A stretch of DNA of 64,000 nucleotides from Sediminibacterium sp. (GCF_030695065.1 NZ_JAUYTR010000016.1:186001-250000); one strand, 5' to 3'. Positions 17,986 to 27,319 are shown, counted from the first letter of the stretch. Numbers and translations: made by a program. Notes: generated from the sequence alone by a model not told the origin.

Positions 17986-18813
17986 ATGACGCAACAATAC
18001 CAAGAAGTGATTATTCCAATTAGCAATCAGCCAGAAGAGCTGTCTGAAATATTGATTGCTCAATTAGCAGAAATAGGATATGATGGGTTCTTAGAAGAAA
18101 CCCATCAACTAAAAGCCTATATTTCTGCAGATGAATTTAATCAACAGGCGCTTACCAACTTACTAACTCCATATGAGTTAGTTGCAAGTATTAATACTAT
18201 AGAAAAACAGAACTGGAATATATTGTGGGAGTCTAATTTTAGTCCAATGCAGGTAGACCAGTTTGTTGGTGTAAGGGCTTCATTTCACGAACCCATTAAA
18301 GGAGTAAAACATGAATTAATTATTACACCTAAAATGAGTTTTGGCACAGGGCATCATGGAACTACCTATTCTGTTATGAAATTGATGGAGCCCATCAACT
18401 TTAAAGCAAAAAAAGTTTTTGATTTTGGAACTGGAACAGGAATTCTGGCCATTTTAGCTGAAAAGCTTGGAGCTGCGCTAGTGATGGGAGTAGACAACGA
18501 CCCATGGTGTATTGAGAACGCAGGAGAAAATGTGCAGGTAAATAATTGTAAAAATATTCATCTTGCATTGTCTGATACCATTGCTATCACCAACCAATAT
18601 GATATTGTGATTGCAAATATTAACCGACATATTCTAGAAGCTAATATGTTATTGTTTCCACAAATAATTAACCAAGATGGAATTTTGATATTAAGTGGGC
18701 TTTTAATTAGCGATGAACTAGATATGATTGAATTGTGTAAGAAACATGGTTTTAAACATGAACAAACAATGACCAAAGATGGGTGGGTAGCCATACAATT
18801 TTCGGTTAAATAG
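17986..18813 (+). CDS. prmA: ribosomal protein L11 methyltransferase
   Basis: A 275-residue SAM-dependent methyltransferase that trimethylates ribosomal protein L11. The N-terminal substrate-recognition domain (to about 110) precedes a Rossmann fold with PKMSFGTGHHGTT, the SAM motif FDFGTGTGILAILAEKLGA and the post-motif VIANINRHIL. The FGTGxHxTT element is specific to PrmA. It lies 64 bases after pnp, behind a hairpin. Length is slightly short of the proteobacterial 293, as is usual in Bacteroidota. Confidence 0.93.
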   Translation: MTQQYQEVIIPISNQPEELSEILIAQLAEIGYDGFLEETHQLKAYISADEFNQQALTNLLTPYELVASINTIEKQNWNILWESNFSPMQVDQFVGVRASFHEPIKGVKHELIITPKMSFGTGHHGTTYSVMKLMEPINFKAKKVFDFGTGTGILAILAEKLGAALVMGVDNDPWCIENAGENVQVNNCKNIHLALSDTIAITNQYDIVIANINRHILEANMLLFPQIINQDGILILSGLLISDELDMIELCKKHGFKHEQTMTKDGWVAIQFSVK

Positions 18814-18855
18814 GTTCGTTTTTGTGTTAAGAAATTATTAACTTAGATAATTGTT

Positions 18856-18863
18856 TATCTTTG
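18856..18863 (+). promoter_or_regulatory. -7 box for plsY
   Basis: TATCTTTG lies 20 bases before the plsY ATG. A -33 TTG at the standard spacing is not present. Confidence 0.5.
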
Positions 18864-18883
18864 TGCCCCCAATAAATACGTAC

Positions 18884-19528
18884 ATGAACGAAGTTATATT
18901 GATTTTGTTGGCTTATTTAATAGGTTCTGTGCCAACAGCCGTTTGGATTAGCAAGTATTTTTTCAAAATTGACATAAGAGATTATGGTAGTGGCAATGCT
19001 GGTGCTACCAATACATTTAGGGTACTCGGTTCTAAATGGGGAACTTTTGTAATGATGGTAGATGTGCTAAAAGGAATCATTGCAACTTCATTATATATTT
19101 TACTACCTTATTATTTAACCGACGAGTGGGATAGAACCAATTTTATGATTGGATTGGGGCTGGCTGCAGTGCTAGGTCATATATTTCCAATTTGGGCAGG
19201 GTTCAGAGGCGGAAAGGGCGTTGCCACTCTATTAGGAATGGCCGTTGCCATTCAACCATTAGTGGCACTCTGTTGTGTAGGTGTATTTTTAATCGTATTA
19301 TATTTAACCAGATTTGTATCACTAAGCTCCATTTTAGCTGGTGTTTCATTCATGGTATTTATTCTATTCATTTTTAATGAGAAAGAAACATTATATCGCA
19401 TTTTTGCGGTATTGGTTGCTTTAATGGTGATACTGACCCATCAAAAAAACATTGGAAGAATTTTAAAAGGTACAGAGAGTAAAATCCCTTTATTTAGATC
19501 AAGGGATAAGGAAAGACGTAGAAAGTAA
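18884..19528 (+). CDS. plsY: glycerol-3-phosphate acyltransferase PlsY
   Basis: A 214-residue integral membrane enzyme that transfers the acyl group of acyl-phosphate to glycerol-3-phosphate. Five to six membrane helices are visible. The three PlsY motifs are present: GSVPTAVWISK, then DYGSGNAGATNTFRVLG, and the loop HIFPIWAGFRGGKGVATLLG. ATG 18884 is chosen over an upstream TTG at 18851 because the latter would include the promoter and an extra stretch before the first helix. Its substrate is made by PlsX, encoded at about 53 kb. Confidence 0.94.
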   Translation: MNEVILILLAYLIGSVPTAVWISKYFFKIDIRDYGSGNAGATNTFRVLGSKWGTFVMMVDVLKGIIATSLYILLPYYLTDEWDRTNFMIGLGLAAVLGHIFPIWAGFRGGKGVATLLGMAVAIQPLVALCCVGVFLIVLYLTRFVSLSSILAGVSFMVFILFIFNEKETLYRIFAVLVALMVILTHQKNIGRILKGTESKIPLFRSRDKERRRK

Positions 19529-19552
19529 TTGTTGTTGTACTTAAATTTTTAC

Positions 19553-20359
19553 ATGAAAAAGATTATTCAATCGGTAACGTTTGTAGCAATCATTGTTGTA
19601 GCCATTGCTTGTCAAAGAAATGCCATCACAGGTAGAAAGCAATTGACTTTGGTTCCAGAATCTGAAGCCCAATCATTGGCAGTGAGTCAATACAGATCAT
19701 TTTTAAATACCAATAAAGTTGTTTCCGGAACTGCGGAAGCTGTTATGGTGAAACGGGTAGGAGACCGGATTGTAACGGCAATAAAAAAATATTATCAGCA
19801 AAAGGGTTTATCTAATGAATTAGAAGGATATACCTGGGATATAAATTTGGTAAGCGACAAGCAAATGAATGCTTGGTGCATGCCTGGCGGAAAAATCGTG
19901 GTTTATACAGGTATATTGCCCGTTACCCAAAATGAAGCAGGGTTGGCTGTGGTAATGGGTCATGAAATTGCTCATGCGTTGGCTAGACATGGAAGTGAAA
20001 GGATGAGTCAAGGTTTACTACAACAAGGATTAGGGGCAGGAATGTCTATTGCATTGTCTAATAAGCCACAATTAACCCAAGATATTTTTAATGCATCTTA
20101 TGGAATTGCATCCGGCACTGTTATGCCAGCATTTAGTAGAAGTAATGAATTAGAAGCCGACCGATTTGGATTAATGTTTTCTGCTTTAGCCGGTTTTGAT
20201 CCTAGAGAAGCTTTATCCTTTTGGAAAAGAATGTCTGCTGTAGCAGGTGGTGGAAATACCAATTCGATATTGAGTACGCACCCAAGTGATGCGGAAAGAA
20301 TGGCTGCCCTTGAAAAAATTATGGCCAGTACCATTCAGAATTACTATAAAAAGTCATAA
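19553..20359 (+). CDS. M48 family metalloprotease lipoprotein
   Basis: A 268-residue zinc peptidase. The N-terminus (MKKIIQSVTFVAIIVVAIACQ) ends in a lipobox with the lipidated Cys near residue 20, so it is probably membrane-anchored in the periplasm. The zinc motif HEIAH is at residues 137-141, with the third ligand Glu199 in NELEADRFG. The C-terminal STHPSDAERMAAL is typical of the LoiP/YcaL-like M48 group, which act in outer-membrane protein quality control. The start at 19553 follows plsY by 24 bases. The specific substrate is unknown. Confidence 0.88.
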   Translation: MKKIIQSVTFVAIIVVAIACQRNAITGRKQLTLVPESEAQSLAVSQYRSFLNTNKVVSGTAEAVMVKRVGDRIVTAIKKYYQQKGLSNELEGYTWDINLVSDKQMNAWCMPGGKIVVYTGILPVTQNEAGLAVVMGHEIAHALARHGSERMSQGLLQQGLGAGMSIALSNKPQLTQDIFNASYGIASGTVMPAFSRSNELEADRFGLMFSALAGFDPREALSFWKRMSAVAGGGNTNSILSTHPSDAERMAALEKIMASTIQNYYKKS

Positions 20360-20367
20360 CAATTTTT

Positions 20368-20375
20368 TAACTTTG
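20368..20375 (+). promoter_or_regulatory. -7 box for the OmdA-domain gene
   Basis: TAACTTTG, 35 bases before the ATG, matches TAnnTTTG and is followed by GCAAC. Confidence 0.5.
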
Positions 20376-20410
20376 CAACTTTAATTGCATTTATAAAACT
20401 CCTTTAAGGC

Positions 20411-21073
20411 ATGTCGAATCAAACGCTACTCGAAAAACTTCAATTAAAGGACGAGAAGAATCTCCTTATTCAGGGTTTACCTTCTTCAGTAGAAAAACAG
20501 TTTGCCAAACTAACATATGCTAAGAATATTACCCCCTTGTTAAGGAGTAAGAAAGTTGATTTCGCGTTGGTTTTTGCATTGAGTGAACAGCAATTAAAAA
20601 ACTTATTAAAAGAAGTGATTCCTGCTTTGCATAATGAAAGCAAATTATGGATTGCTTACCCTAAAAAGACCAGTAAAATTGCCAGCGACTTAAATAGAGA
20701 CTGTAGCTGGGAATGTTTAACTGCTCAAAATTTCGAGTGTGTTCGTCAAGTTGCACTAGACCATGTTTGGAGTGCTATGCGTTTTAAGAAGACCGACCAA
20801 ATACCCAATAAAGAAAGAAATTTTTCAGAAGCCAAGCTGGCAGTGAATGGAGTAGATTTTGAAAAAAGATTGGTTAAAGCACCAGTTGAATTGGATCGAT
20901 TATTTACTACCCACGAAGAAGCCAAAGAGTTCTTTACTTCCCTTTCTTTCACGAATCAAAAAGAGTATGTTACTTGGATTGAAGGTGCAAAAAAAGAAGA
21001 GACCAGAAAAAGAAGGCTTGAAACTGCATTAGAAAAATTATTAGCAGGTAAAAGCAATCCTTCTGAAAAGTAA
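20411..21073 (+). CDS. OmdA/YdeI-family protein
   Basis: A 220-residue cytoplasmic protein in two parts. The first 140 residues resemble the DUF3052-like domain (LLIQGLPSSVEKQFAKL, then VDFALVFALSEQQL and LWIAYPKKTSK). The C-terminal 70 residues carry the OmdA pattern (FFTSLSFTNQKEYVTWIEGAKKEETRKRR written here in part as LSFTNQKEYVTWIEGAKK). OmdA domains have been linked to bacteriocin or antimicrobial-peptide protection, but the molecular role is unclear. It has its own -7 box and faces the ABC-F gene convergently eight bases away. Confidence 0.75.
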   Translation: MSNQTLLEKLQLKDEKNLLIQGLPSSVEKQFAKLTYAKNITPLLRSKKVDFALVFALSEQQLKNLLKEVIPALHNESKLWIAYPKKTSKIASDLNRDCSWECLTAQNFECVRQVALDHVWSAMRFKKTDQIPNKERNFSEAKLAVNGVDFEKRLVKAPVELDRLFTTHEEAKEFFTSLSFTNQKEYVTWIEGAKKEETRKRRLETALEKLLAGKSNPSEK

Positions 21074-21080
21074 ATGGAGC

Positions 21081-23042
21081 TTATTGTTTAGCTTCCAATT
21101 CCATTACTTGTTCAAAAACTTGTTCATATTCTTTATTTAGAGCACTAATTTTATCTTTTACCGTTTTGTAAGTGATTTCCAATTCAGCAAACTGATGCTT
21201 ATTGGTATAAGTAGCAGGGTTCCCCATTTCTACTTCAATTTTCTTTTGCTCATCTTGAGCTTTGCTTAAAGATTCTTCAATTTGACTTAATCTTCTTTGT
21301 TGCTTTTGAAGTTCCTTTTGCAATTCTTTATTAATTGGTTGTGCGTTTTTAACAACTGGTTCAGCTGCCTTAACTGGTTCTTTTTTAACAACAGGTTTGG
21401 CTAATTCTTTATTCTCCCCAACATTGGCTTTTCGTTGCTTTTCCATTCGTTCGTTCCACTCAACCCATTCTTGGTAAGTACCTTTGAATTCTTTTATCTG
21501 ATGATCAACAATTTCCCATATTTTGTTGGCGGTTTTAGAAATAAAATAACGGTCGTGGCTTACCAAAATATAAGAACCCTCATATTTGTTTAATGCCTCG
21601 GCTAATAACTCTACCGAATGCATATCTAAGTGGTTAGTAGGTTCATCCAATATTAAAAAGTTACCTCTACTTACAATGGTTTTGGCCAATGCAACCCTGG
21701 CTTTTTCGCCCCCACTTAATACCCGTATTTTTTTATCAACGTCTTCACCACTAAATAAAAATGAACCCAATAAACTTCTTAGTTCAACATCATTTTTTTT
21801 GCTACCACAACTTTGCAACTCTTCAAGAATATTATTGGTCATGGTGAGTGCTTCTAGTTGGTGCTGTGCATAAAAACTTTCTTCTACGTTGTGCCCCCAT
21901 ATTCTTTCACCACTAAATTGCTCAGTTCCAGCAATCATTCTTAAAAGGGTAGACTTACCCTTACCGTTTGCTCCAATCAGGGCAATTTTATCACCTCTTT
22001 CAATTTCTGCAGATGCATTTTCTACAATAGTAAGATTGCCAAAACTCTTGGTTACTTCTTTAAGTGTCACCAATATTTTACCTGGCACTTTTTCTAATTG
22101 AAAATTGATGCGCATATTGGGTCTTTCCAATTGAACGTCTTCAATTTTGTCTAACTTATCTAATCTTTTTTGAACACTCTGCGCTTGAGCTGCTTTACTT
22201 GCTTTTGCTTTAAATCGTTCTATGAATCTTTCCTGCTGACGAATATAATCTTGTTGATTTTCAAATGCCTTTTGCTGCATTTCAATTCTTATTTCCTTCT
22301 CTGTTTCATAAAACTCATAATTGCCGGAATAAATATGTAGTTCTTGTTGATAAAGTTCTACAATTTTATTTACCATTCTATTCAGAAAGAATTTGTCGTG
22401 ACTCACTATTACCACGCTTCCTTTGTAATGAATTAAGTACTTCTCTAGCCATTCAATGGAGGGTAAATCTAAGTGGTTGGTGGGTTCATCCATCAACAAT
22501 ACATCGGGCTGTTGCAAAATCATTTTTGCCAATAAAACCCGCATTCTCCAACCTCCACTAAATTGTTTGTAAGGCTTAACCAAGTCTTCATTAGAAAAAC
22601 CTAAGCCATGTAATACCTCTTCCGCTTTATGATGAATATTATACCCATCTAAAACATCTAATTCATGCAAACTATCGGTGTACTTAATTAATAAGTCTTC
22701 GTCTTCAGGATTTTTCTCTAATTCAATTCCCAGTTGCTCAATTTCTTTTTCTACAGCTCTAACTCTTTCAAAAGCACCTAATGCTACTTCAGTAATATTT
22801 TCATTGGTGTCAAAACTCAATAGGTCTTGGTGTAAATAGCCAATAGTTGTTTCCCTGCTTTTTTCAACAGTACCTTTTGATGGGGTATATTCACCTACTA
22901 ATACCTTTAATAAGGTAGACTTTCCTGTTCCATTATAACCCACTAATCCTATTCTATCTCCGGGTTGAATATGCCAGGTAGCATCTGCTACTATTACTCT
23001 TGCACCAAATTCGAATGTTACATTTTGAAATCCAATCAGCAT
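21081..23042 (-). CDS. ABC-F family ATPase
   Basis: A 653-residue soluble protein with two ABC nucleotide-binding domains and no membrane part. Walker A motifs are GYNGTGKST and GANGKGKST; signatures are FSGGWRMRVLLAKM and LSGGEKARVALAKT; both DEPTNHLD Walker B motifs are intact. The interdomain P-site linker (about 240-310) and a C-terminal Lys/Glu-rich coiled coil (about 530-653) match the Uup/YheS-like branch, which acts on ribosomes. It could be a housekeeping translation factor; antibiotic protection cannot be excluded. A -7 box lies upstream on the minus strand. Confidence 0.9.
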   Translation of the reverse strand: MLIGFQNVTFEFGARVIVADATWHIQPGDRIGLVGYNGTGKSTLLKVLVGEYTPSKGTVEKSRETTIGYLHQDLLSFDTNENITEVALGAFERVRAVEKEIEQLGIELEKNPEDEDLLIKYTDSLHELDVLDGYNIHHKAEEVLHGLGFSNEDLVKPYKQFSGGWRMRVLLAKMILQQPDVLLMDEPTNHLDLPSIEWLEKYLIHYKGSVVIVSHDKFFLNRMVNKIVELYQQELHIYSGNYEFYETEKEIRIEMQQKAFENQQDYIRQQERFIERFKAKASKAAQAQSVQKRLDKLDKIEDVQLERPNMRINFQLEKVPGKILVTLKEVTKSFGNLTIVENASAEIERGDKIALIGANGKGKSTLLRMIAGTEQFSGERIWGHNVEESFYAQHQLEALTMTNNILEELQSCGSKKNDVELRSLLGSFLFSGEDVDKKIRVLSGGEKARVALAKTIVSRGNFLILDEPTNHLDMHSVELLAEALNKYEGSYILVSHDRYFISKTANKIWEIVDHQIKEFKGTYQEWVEWNERMEKQRKANVGENKELAKPVVKKEPVKAAEPVVKNAQPINKELQKELQKQQRRLSQIEESLSKAQDEQKKIEVEMGNPATYTNKHQFAELEITYKTVKDKISALNKEYEQVFEQVMELEAKQ

Positions 23043-23063
23043 TGCAGGTCTTTATTTTGCGTG

Positions 23064-23071
23064 CAAAGGTA
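23064..23071 (-). promoter_or_regulatory. -7 box for the ABC-F gene
   Basis: On the minus strand TACCTTTG reads from 23071 to 23064, about 21 bases before the ATG. No well-spaced TTG was found. Confidence 0.45.
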
Positions 23072-23126
23072 ATTGGAAAGGGCTCCCAAATGAAATTGCT
23101 TTAAATTTGTTTGAAAATAAGCGTAA

Positions 23127-23702
23127 ATGAAAAATTTCGGTTTAGGTCTCTTACTGGTTCTATTTGCTGCATGTGGCGAAAACCTACTAAAAGAAGAAAA
23201 AGTATCAATTGTATATAATAATACTAAGGAAAGTGCCAATTCTGATGTTTTCAATAGCCAGTTCAGCCTTTTCTTACATAGTTATTACAATTTAAAAGAT
23301 GCATTTATTAATGAGCAAATAACCGCAATTGATGCTGCTGCCGATAGTTTGACCAAATTAATTGTAGTAATTCCAATTAAACAAGTAAAATCGGATTCTA
23401 CACAAAAAGCTGCCCAACTACTCATTGAATCCATTCTTGCTGAATTAAAGGGATTAAAAGGAGAGACAGATATAGAAGAAAAGCGCAAAGCTTTTCAAAT
23501 GATTGGAGAACAACTATTGGTATTAATTCAAACAGTGCAGTACGATTACGAAATTATTTACAACCAATATTGCCCAATGGCCATGGAAAACAATGGAGCA
23601 ACCTGGTTAAGCAATTCTGCCGATATACAAAATCCATACTTACCCAAAACCATGTTGGAATGTGGCGAAGTAAAAGACACTTTAAACTTTTTTCTAAAAT
23701 AG
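23127..23702 (+). CDS. DUF3347-domain lipoprotein
   Basis: A 191-residue exported lipoprotein. MKNFGLGLLLVLFAAC gives a lipobox with Cys16. The remainder fits DUF3347: SQFSLFLHSYYNLKDAFI, then QYCPMAMENNGATWLSNS and NPYLPKTMLECGEVKDTL. The conserved Cys-Pro-Met and Met-x-x-Cys pairs look suited to soft-metal binding, and DUF3347 domains often sit in copper-efflux proteins. It precedes a TonB-dependent receptor by 41 bases on the same strand, so the pair may act together in metal handling; that is inference. Confidence 0.8.
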   Translation: MKNFGLGLLLVLFAACGENLLKEEKVSIVYNNTKESANSDVFNSQFSLFLHSYYNLKDAFINEQITAIDAAADSLTKLIVVIPIKQVKSDSTQKAAQLLIESILAELKGLKGETDIEEKRKAFQMIGEQLLVLIQTVQYDYEIIYNQYCPMAMENNGATWLSNSADIQNPYLPKTMLECGEVKDTLNFFLK

Positions 23703-23743
23703 TATTGTTACGAACCATTCAAACATCCAATTGTTAAATCACT

Positions 23744-26101
23744 ATGAGAAAATGGTATCTGTTAGCTTTCCTTCTGCATTGGGTATTGGTTGGATTAGGG
23801 CAAGAAAAAGTAACCTTGAATGGATATATCAAAGATGGGCTTTCGGGCGAGACCCTTATTGGGGCTAATATTGTAGTAAAGGGGTCGGGAAAAACAGTTA
23901 CTAGTAACAATTTTGGCTTCTTCTCTATCACTTTAACCAAAGGTAAGTACCAATTAACCTGCAGTTATATTGGTTATCAAACCAAAGAATTAGACCTAGA
24001 CTTAATTAATAATACCGAGCAACTCATTCAATTATTACCCAACTCGGCAATAGTATTGCAAGATGTAACCGTTAGTGCAAGAAGAAGGGACAATAATGTG
24101 AAGACGGCTCAAATGGGCAAAATGGAATTGTCTGTTAACACCGCAAAAGCATTACCTGCTTTTTTGGGTGAAGTAGATATTTTAAAAACCTTACAACTCA
24201 TGCCAGGTGTAAGAAACGCTGGTGAAGGAAATGCGGGCTTTTATGTAAGAGGAGGTGGCCCTGATCAAAACTTAATTTTATTAGACGATGCGGTTGTTTA
24301 CAATACAGGGCATCTCTTCGGATTCTTTTCAGTGTTTAATTCAGATGCCATTAAAAATGTAAGCTTAATAAAAGGAGGCATGCCTGCACAATATGGTGGA
24401 AGATTATCCTCTGTAGTAGACATTGCCATGAAAGAAGGGAATAACAATAAAACCCAAGTAGATGCAGGTATTGGTTTGATTGCTTCTAGATTCTCCATTC
24501 AAGGGCCTATAAAAAGCAAAAAGTCTTCTTTTATTGTTTCAGCTAGAAGAACTTATATAGACGCCATTACTAAACCATTAATTAGTAAGTCGAGCGATTT
24601 TTATGGGTCAGGTTATTATTTCTACGATTTGAATGCGAAGATGAACTTTCAAATTTCAGAGAAAGATCATTTGTACATTAGTGGATATTTTGGAAGAGAT
24701 AAATTCAATTTCAATAATGCAGCACGATCATTTAAAACATTAATTGATTGGGGTAACGCTACTTCTACCGTACGATGGAACCATGTTTTCAATAAAAAAT
24801 TATTTTCAAACACTACATTGGTTTACAACGACTACCACTTTAATTTAAATGGGGCGCAAAACGATTTCAATATCAATCTTTCTTCTGGAATTAGAGATTT
24901 AACTGCTAAAACAGATTTTGATTATTATGCAAGCCCCGAGCATAAATTAAAGTTTGGCGTACAATTTACTCACCACACATTCTTACCCAATATTGTTAGC
25001 GGAAACCAAGACAGTGTAGTTTTTACCCCCAATAATGCAAGTAAGAAATTTGCAAGGGAATGGGCGGTCTATTTACAAGACGATTGGGAAATCAATTCAA
25101 AGCTTAAATTGAATCTTGGCTTGAGGTACAGTTTATTTCAACAGACGGGCAAGTATACCAATTATACAAGAGATAATAATGGTAATAAGTTAGATAGTAC
25201 GGTATATGGTTCGGGGCAAATAGTTCAGCAATATGGGGGATTAGAGCCACGAGCAACCTTAAGGTATACACTGGACGAAACAAGTTCACTAAAAGCAGGG
25301 GTCACGAGAAACTTACAATATATTCATCTTGTTACGAATGCTGGGTCTTCATTGCCCACTGATCTTTGGGTGCCTAGCACACTTCGAGTGAAGCCACAGT
25401 TAAGTTGGCAGTATGCTGCCGGTTATTTCAAAAATTTTAATAATGGGATGTTTGAAACTTCATTAGAGGTATACTATAAAACAATGGAAAATCAGATTGA
25501 ATATAGAGAAGGATATACGCCTTCTTTAAAAGATCCTGAAGAAGAATTTGTTTTTGGGAGAGGTTGGAGTTATGGTGCAGAATTTTTTATTAATAAGGTG
25601 AAGGGCAGGTTAACTGGATGGATAGGATACACTTTGGGTTGGACTTGGAGAAAATTTCCTGATTTAAACCAAGGACAAAAATATCCAAGTAGATACGATA
25701 GAAGACATGACCTTTCTGTTGTGGCCAATTATACAATTAATGACAAGTGGAAAATAGCTGGGGTATTTGTTTATGGAACAGGTAATGCTATTTCAGTGCC
25801 AGAGCGATTCTATTTTATAGGAGGGGTGCTGTCTCAACAATATAGTGGAATTAATGCTTATAGAATGCGGGCATACCATCGGATGGATATTGCAGCAACG
25901 TATACGCCTAAGCCTAAAAAAGAAAGAAAGTACACTACCAATTGGGTATTTAGTTTATACAATGCTTACAGCAGGGCCAATCCTTATTTTTTATATTTTG
26001 ATCAAGAGGGATCTGCTGCTAATGGCACACTAAATGTATCTGCAAAACAAGTTTCCTTGTTTCCGGTTTTACCTTCGGTTACTTGGAACCTGAAATTTTA
26101 G
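23744..26101 (+). CDS. TonB-dependent outer-membrane receptor
   Basis: A 785-residue outer-membrane transporter. The signal peptide (to about 20) is followed by a carboxypeptidase-like regulatory beta-sandwich (KVTLNGYIKDGLSGETLIGA), a plug domain (about 115-225, with MPGVRNAGEGNAGFYVRGG and GGRLSSVVDIAMKEG) and a 22-strand-type barrel ending in an aromatic residue (VTWNLKF). No SusD-like partner is present, so it is not a Sus-type glycan system. The ligand is unknown; the preceding DUF3347 lipoprotein hints at a metal or metallophore. Its last four bases overlap the convergent gene. Confidence 0.9.
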   Translation: MRKWYLLAFLLHWVLVGLGQEKVTLNGYIKDGLSGETLIGANIVVKGSGKTVTSNNFGFFSITLTKGKYQLTCSYIGYQTKELDLDLINNTEQLIQLLPNSAIVLQDVTVSARRRDNNVKTAQMGKMELSVNTAKALPAFLGEVDILKTLQLMPGVRNAGEGNAGFYVRGGGPDQNLILLDDAVVYNTGHLFGFFSVFNSDAIKNVSLIKGGMPAQYGGRLSSVVDIAMKEGNNNKTQVDAGIGLIASRFSIQGPIKSKKSSFIVSARRTYIDAITKPLISKSSDFYGSGYYFYDLNAKMNFQISEKDHLYISGYFGRDKFNFNNAARSFKTLIDWGNATSTVRWNHVFNKKLFSNTTLVYNDYHFNLNGAQNDFNINLSSGIRDLTAKTDFDYYASPEHKLKFGVQFTHHTFLPNIVSGNQDSVVFTPNNASKKFAREWAVYLQDDWEINSKLKLNLGLRYSLFQQTGKYTNYTRDNNGNKLDSTVYGSGQIVQQYGGLEPRATLRYTLDETSSLKAGVTRNLQYIHLVTNAGSSLPTDLWVPSTLRVKPQLSWQYAAGYFKNFNNGMFETSLEVYYKTMENQIEYREGYTPSLKDPEEEFVFGRGWSYGAEFFINKVKGRLTGWIGYTLGWTWRKFPDLNQGQKYPSRYDRRHDLSVVANYTINDKWKIAGVFVYGTGNAISVPERFYFIGGVLSQQYSGINAYRMRAYHRMDIAATYTPKPKKERKYTTNWVFSLYNAYSRANPYFLYFDQEGSAANGTLNVSAKQVSLFPVLPSVTWNLKF

Positions 26102-27213
26102 TGCTTGGGAATAAATTCAATCACTACTTTGGCGTTCCTACTTTCATTAGAAGTTAAGAATACTTCATATCTTTTTTTACCGGCAGTAATTACCATCAAA
26201 GCAGTATTGGGTGGTATTTCTCCTAAGTTCTCGGCAACCACCACTAACTCGTGTAAATTATCTTCAGTGCTGCATTTAATCTTAATAGAAATGGGGTTAA
26301 AAGCTAGTCTTCCGTGTTTAATAATTTGCTTATTGTTGTGAAATACACTAATGGTATCATTGTCAATAGTTCCATTGTCAAATAAGTCTACTTGAATGTT
26401 TTCTTCGTCTACTATAATGGTTTTAACCAATTTATTTTCTCTCTCTTGTAATACTTTTGGAACTGGGAGAGCTCTTTTTTCTCTTCCCTGAGTTTCAACA
26501 TGTTCTCTTTTTATATACGGTTGAACAGGTGGCTCTTCAACTTTAGTATTGTTTTGTTCTTGTACCAGATCTTTTGTAGAAGGTTTGGTAGGTTTAATAT
26601 TGGGTACTTTCGGTGTTATTTTATTTGCAAGCGCTTGGGGCTTGTTGGTGATGGATGGTTTAGGGTTAGGTGCAATTGGCTTGGTTACTTTTTTGGTTGC
26701 CGATTTGTTGGGAGAACTATTTTTCTTAGATAAGAAAGCTTCTTTTTCAAAATCAGAATCTGGAACTCGTTCTAAGTAAATTTTACCATTTCCGCAATCG
26801 CCCTTGTCTTTTATATTTATTGAAATAAATGTGCCTTGTAACACTTCTAGCTTTCCCATTTTAGAATAATCTAAATAACAGGTCATTAAGCAAGGTTCGC
26901 TTTTATCTCCAATTTTAAGATCAATTAAGCTGTTCTCTTTTAGGATGATGGTTTTAGTTTTTACATTGTAAATACCTTGAAAAGAGGCTTTTCCATAAAA
27001 TACAGTACTCTTGTAGGAATAAGTAACACCTTTCAATCCATTGTTGGGTTGCTGGTCAATTTGAATTTCATACTTATACATTTCTTCCTGAATGCCTTCC
27101 CGGTATAGCCCATTACTAGAACTAAAATAGCCCCTCCAGATGCCCGTAATTTTTTGAGCAGATGAGCAAAGCGAAAGCATTAAAAAAGCAGATAGCGTAA
27201 AAACCAACCTCAT
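26098..27213 (-). CDS. secreted protein of unknown function with Pro/Lys/Thr-rich linker
   Basis: A 371-residue protein I do not recognise. Residues 1-18 are a signal peptide (MRLVFTLSAFLMLSLCSSA). An N-terminal beta-rich part (about 20-150: GIWRGYFSSSNGLYREG, SYKSTVFYGKASFQGIYNV, CLMTCYLDYSK) resembles small lipid- or ligand-binding barrels. A low-complexity Pro/Lys/Thr/Asn linker spans about 165-245, and a compact beta domain follows (TIIVDEENIQVDLFDNGTIDNDTISVFHN, shortened here). It overlaps the receptor gene stop by four bases tail to tail. A TAAATTTG box ends four bases before the ATG. Confidence 0.7.
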   Translation of the reverse strand: MRLVFTLSAFLMLSLCSSAQKITGIWRGYFSSSNGLYREGIQEEMYKYEIQIDQQPNNGLKGVTYSYKSTVFYGKASFQGIYNVKTKTIILKENSLIDLKIGDKSEPCLMTCYLDYSKMGKLEVLQGTFISINIKDKGDCGNGKIYLERVPDSDFEKEAFLSKKNSSPNKSATKKVTKPIAPNPKPSITNKPQALANKITPKVPNIKPTKPSTKDLVQEQNNTKVEEPPVQPYIKREHVETQGREKRALPVPKVLQERENKLVKTIIVDEENIQVDLFDNGTIDNDTISVFHNNKQIIKHGRLAFNPISIKIKCSTEDNLHELVVVAENLGEIPPNTALMVITAGKKRYEVFLTSNESRNAKVVIEFIPKH

Positions 27214-27217
27214 TTAG

Positions 27218-27225
27218 CAAATTTA
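27218..27225 (-). promoter_or_regulatory. candidate -7 box, 4 bases before ATG
   Basis: TAAATTTG on the minus strand (27225 to 27218) ends four bases before the ATG of the secreted unknown, implying a leaderless transcript if used. No -33 TTG at 20 bases. Confidence 0.35.
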
Positions 27226-27257
27226 CATGGTACACCTGATAAAAAACAGTTAAGGTT

Positions 27258-27290
27258 TTGTTCAATACGGCTGCCTATTTGCTACCTTTG
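27258..27290 (+). promoter_or_regulatory. thrS promoter
   Basis: TTG at 27258-27260 and TACCTTTG at 27283-27290 (22-base spacer) lie about 30 bases before the thrS ATG. Confidence 0.65.
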
Positions 27291-27319
27291 CATTCAGAAA
27301 TTAAAGATTGAAACAATTT

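Noticed and set aside
20411-21073. OmdA protein as part of a defence system
   Set aside because: It is a stand-alone gene with its own promoter beside housekeeping genes; nothing else points to defence.
21061-21105. GGAGCT/AGCTTCC between the OmdA and ABC-F genes as a terminator
   Set aside because: The pairing is imperfect, lies partly inside the ABC-F coding end and lacks T-runs.
26500-26779. Two plus-strand open frames opposite the secreted unknown
   Set aside because: They mirror the low-complexity linker of the minus-strand gene, have biased composition and no start context.
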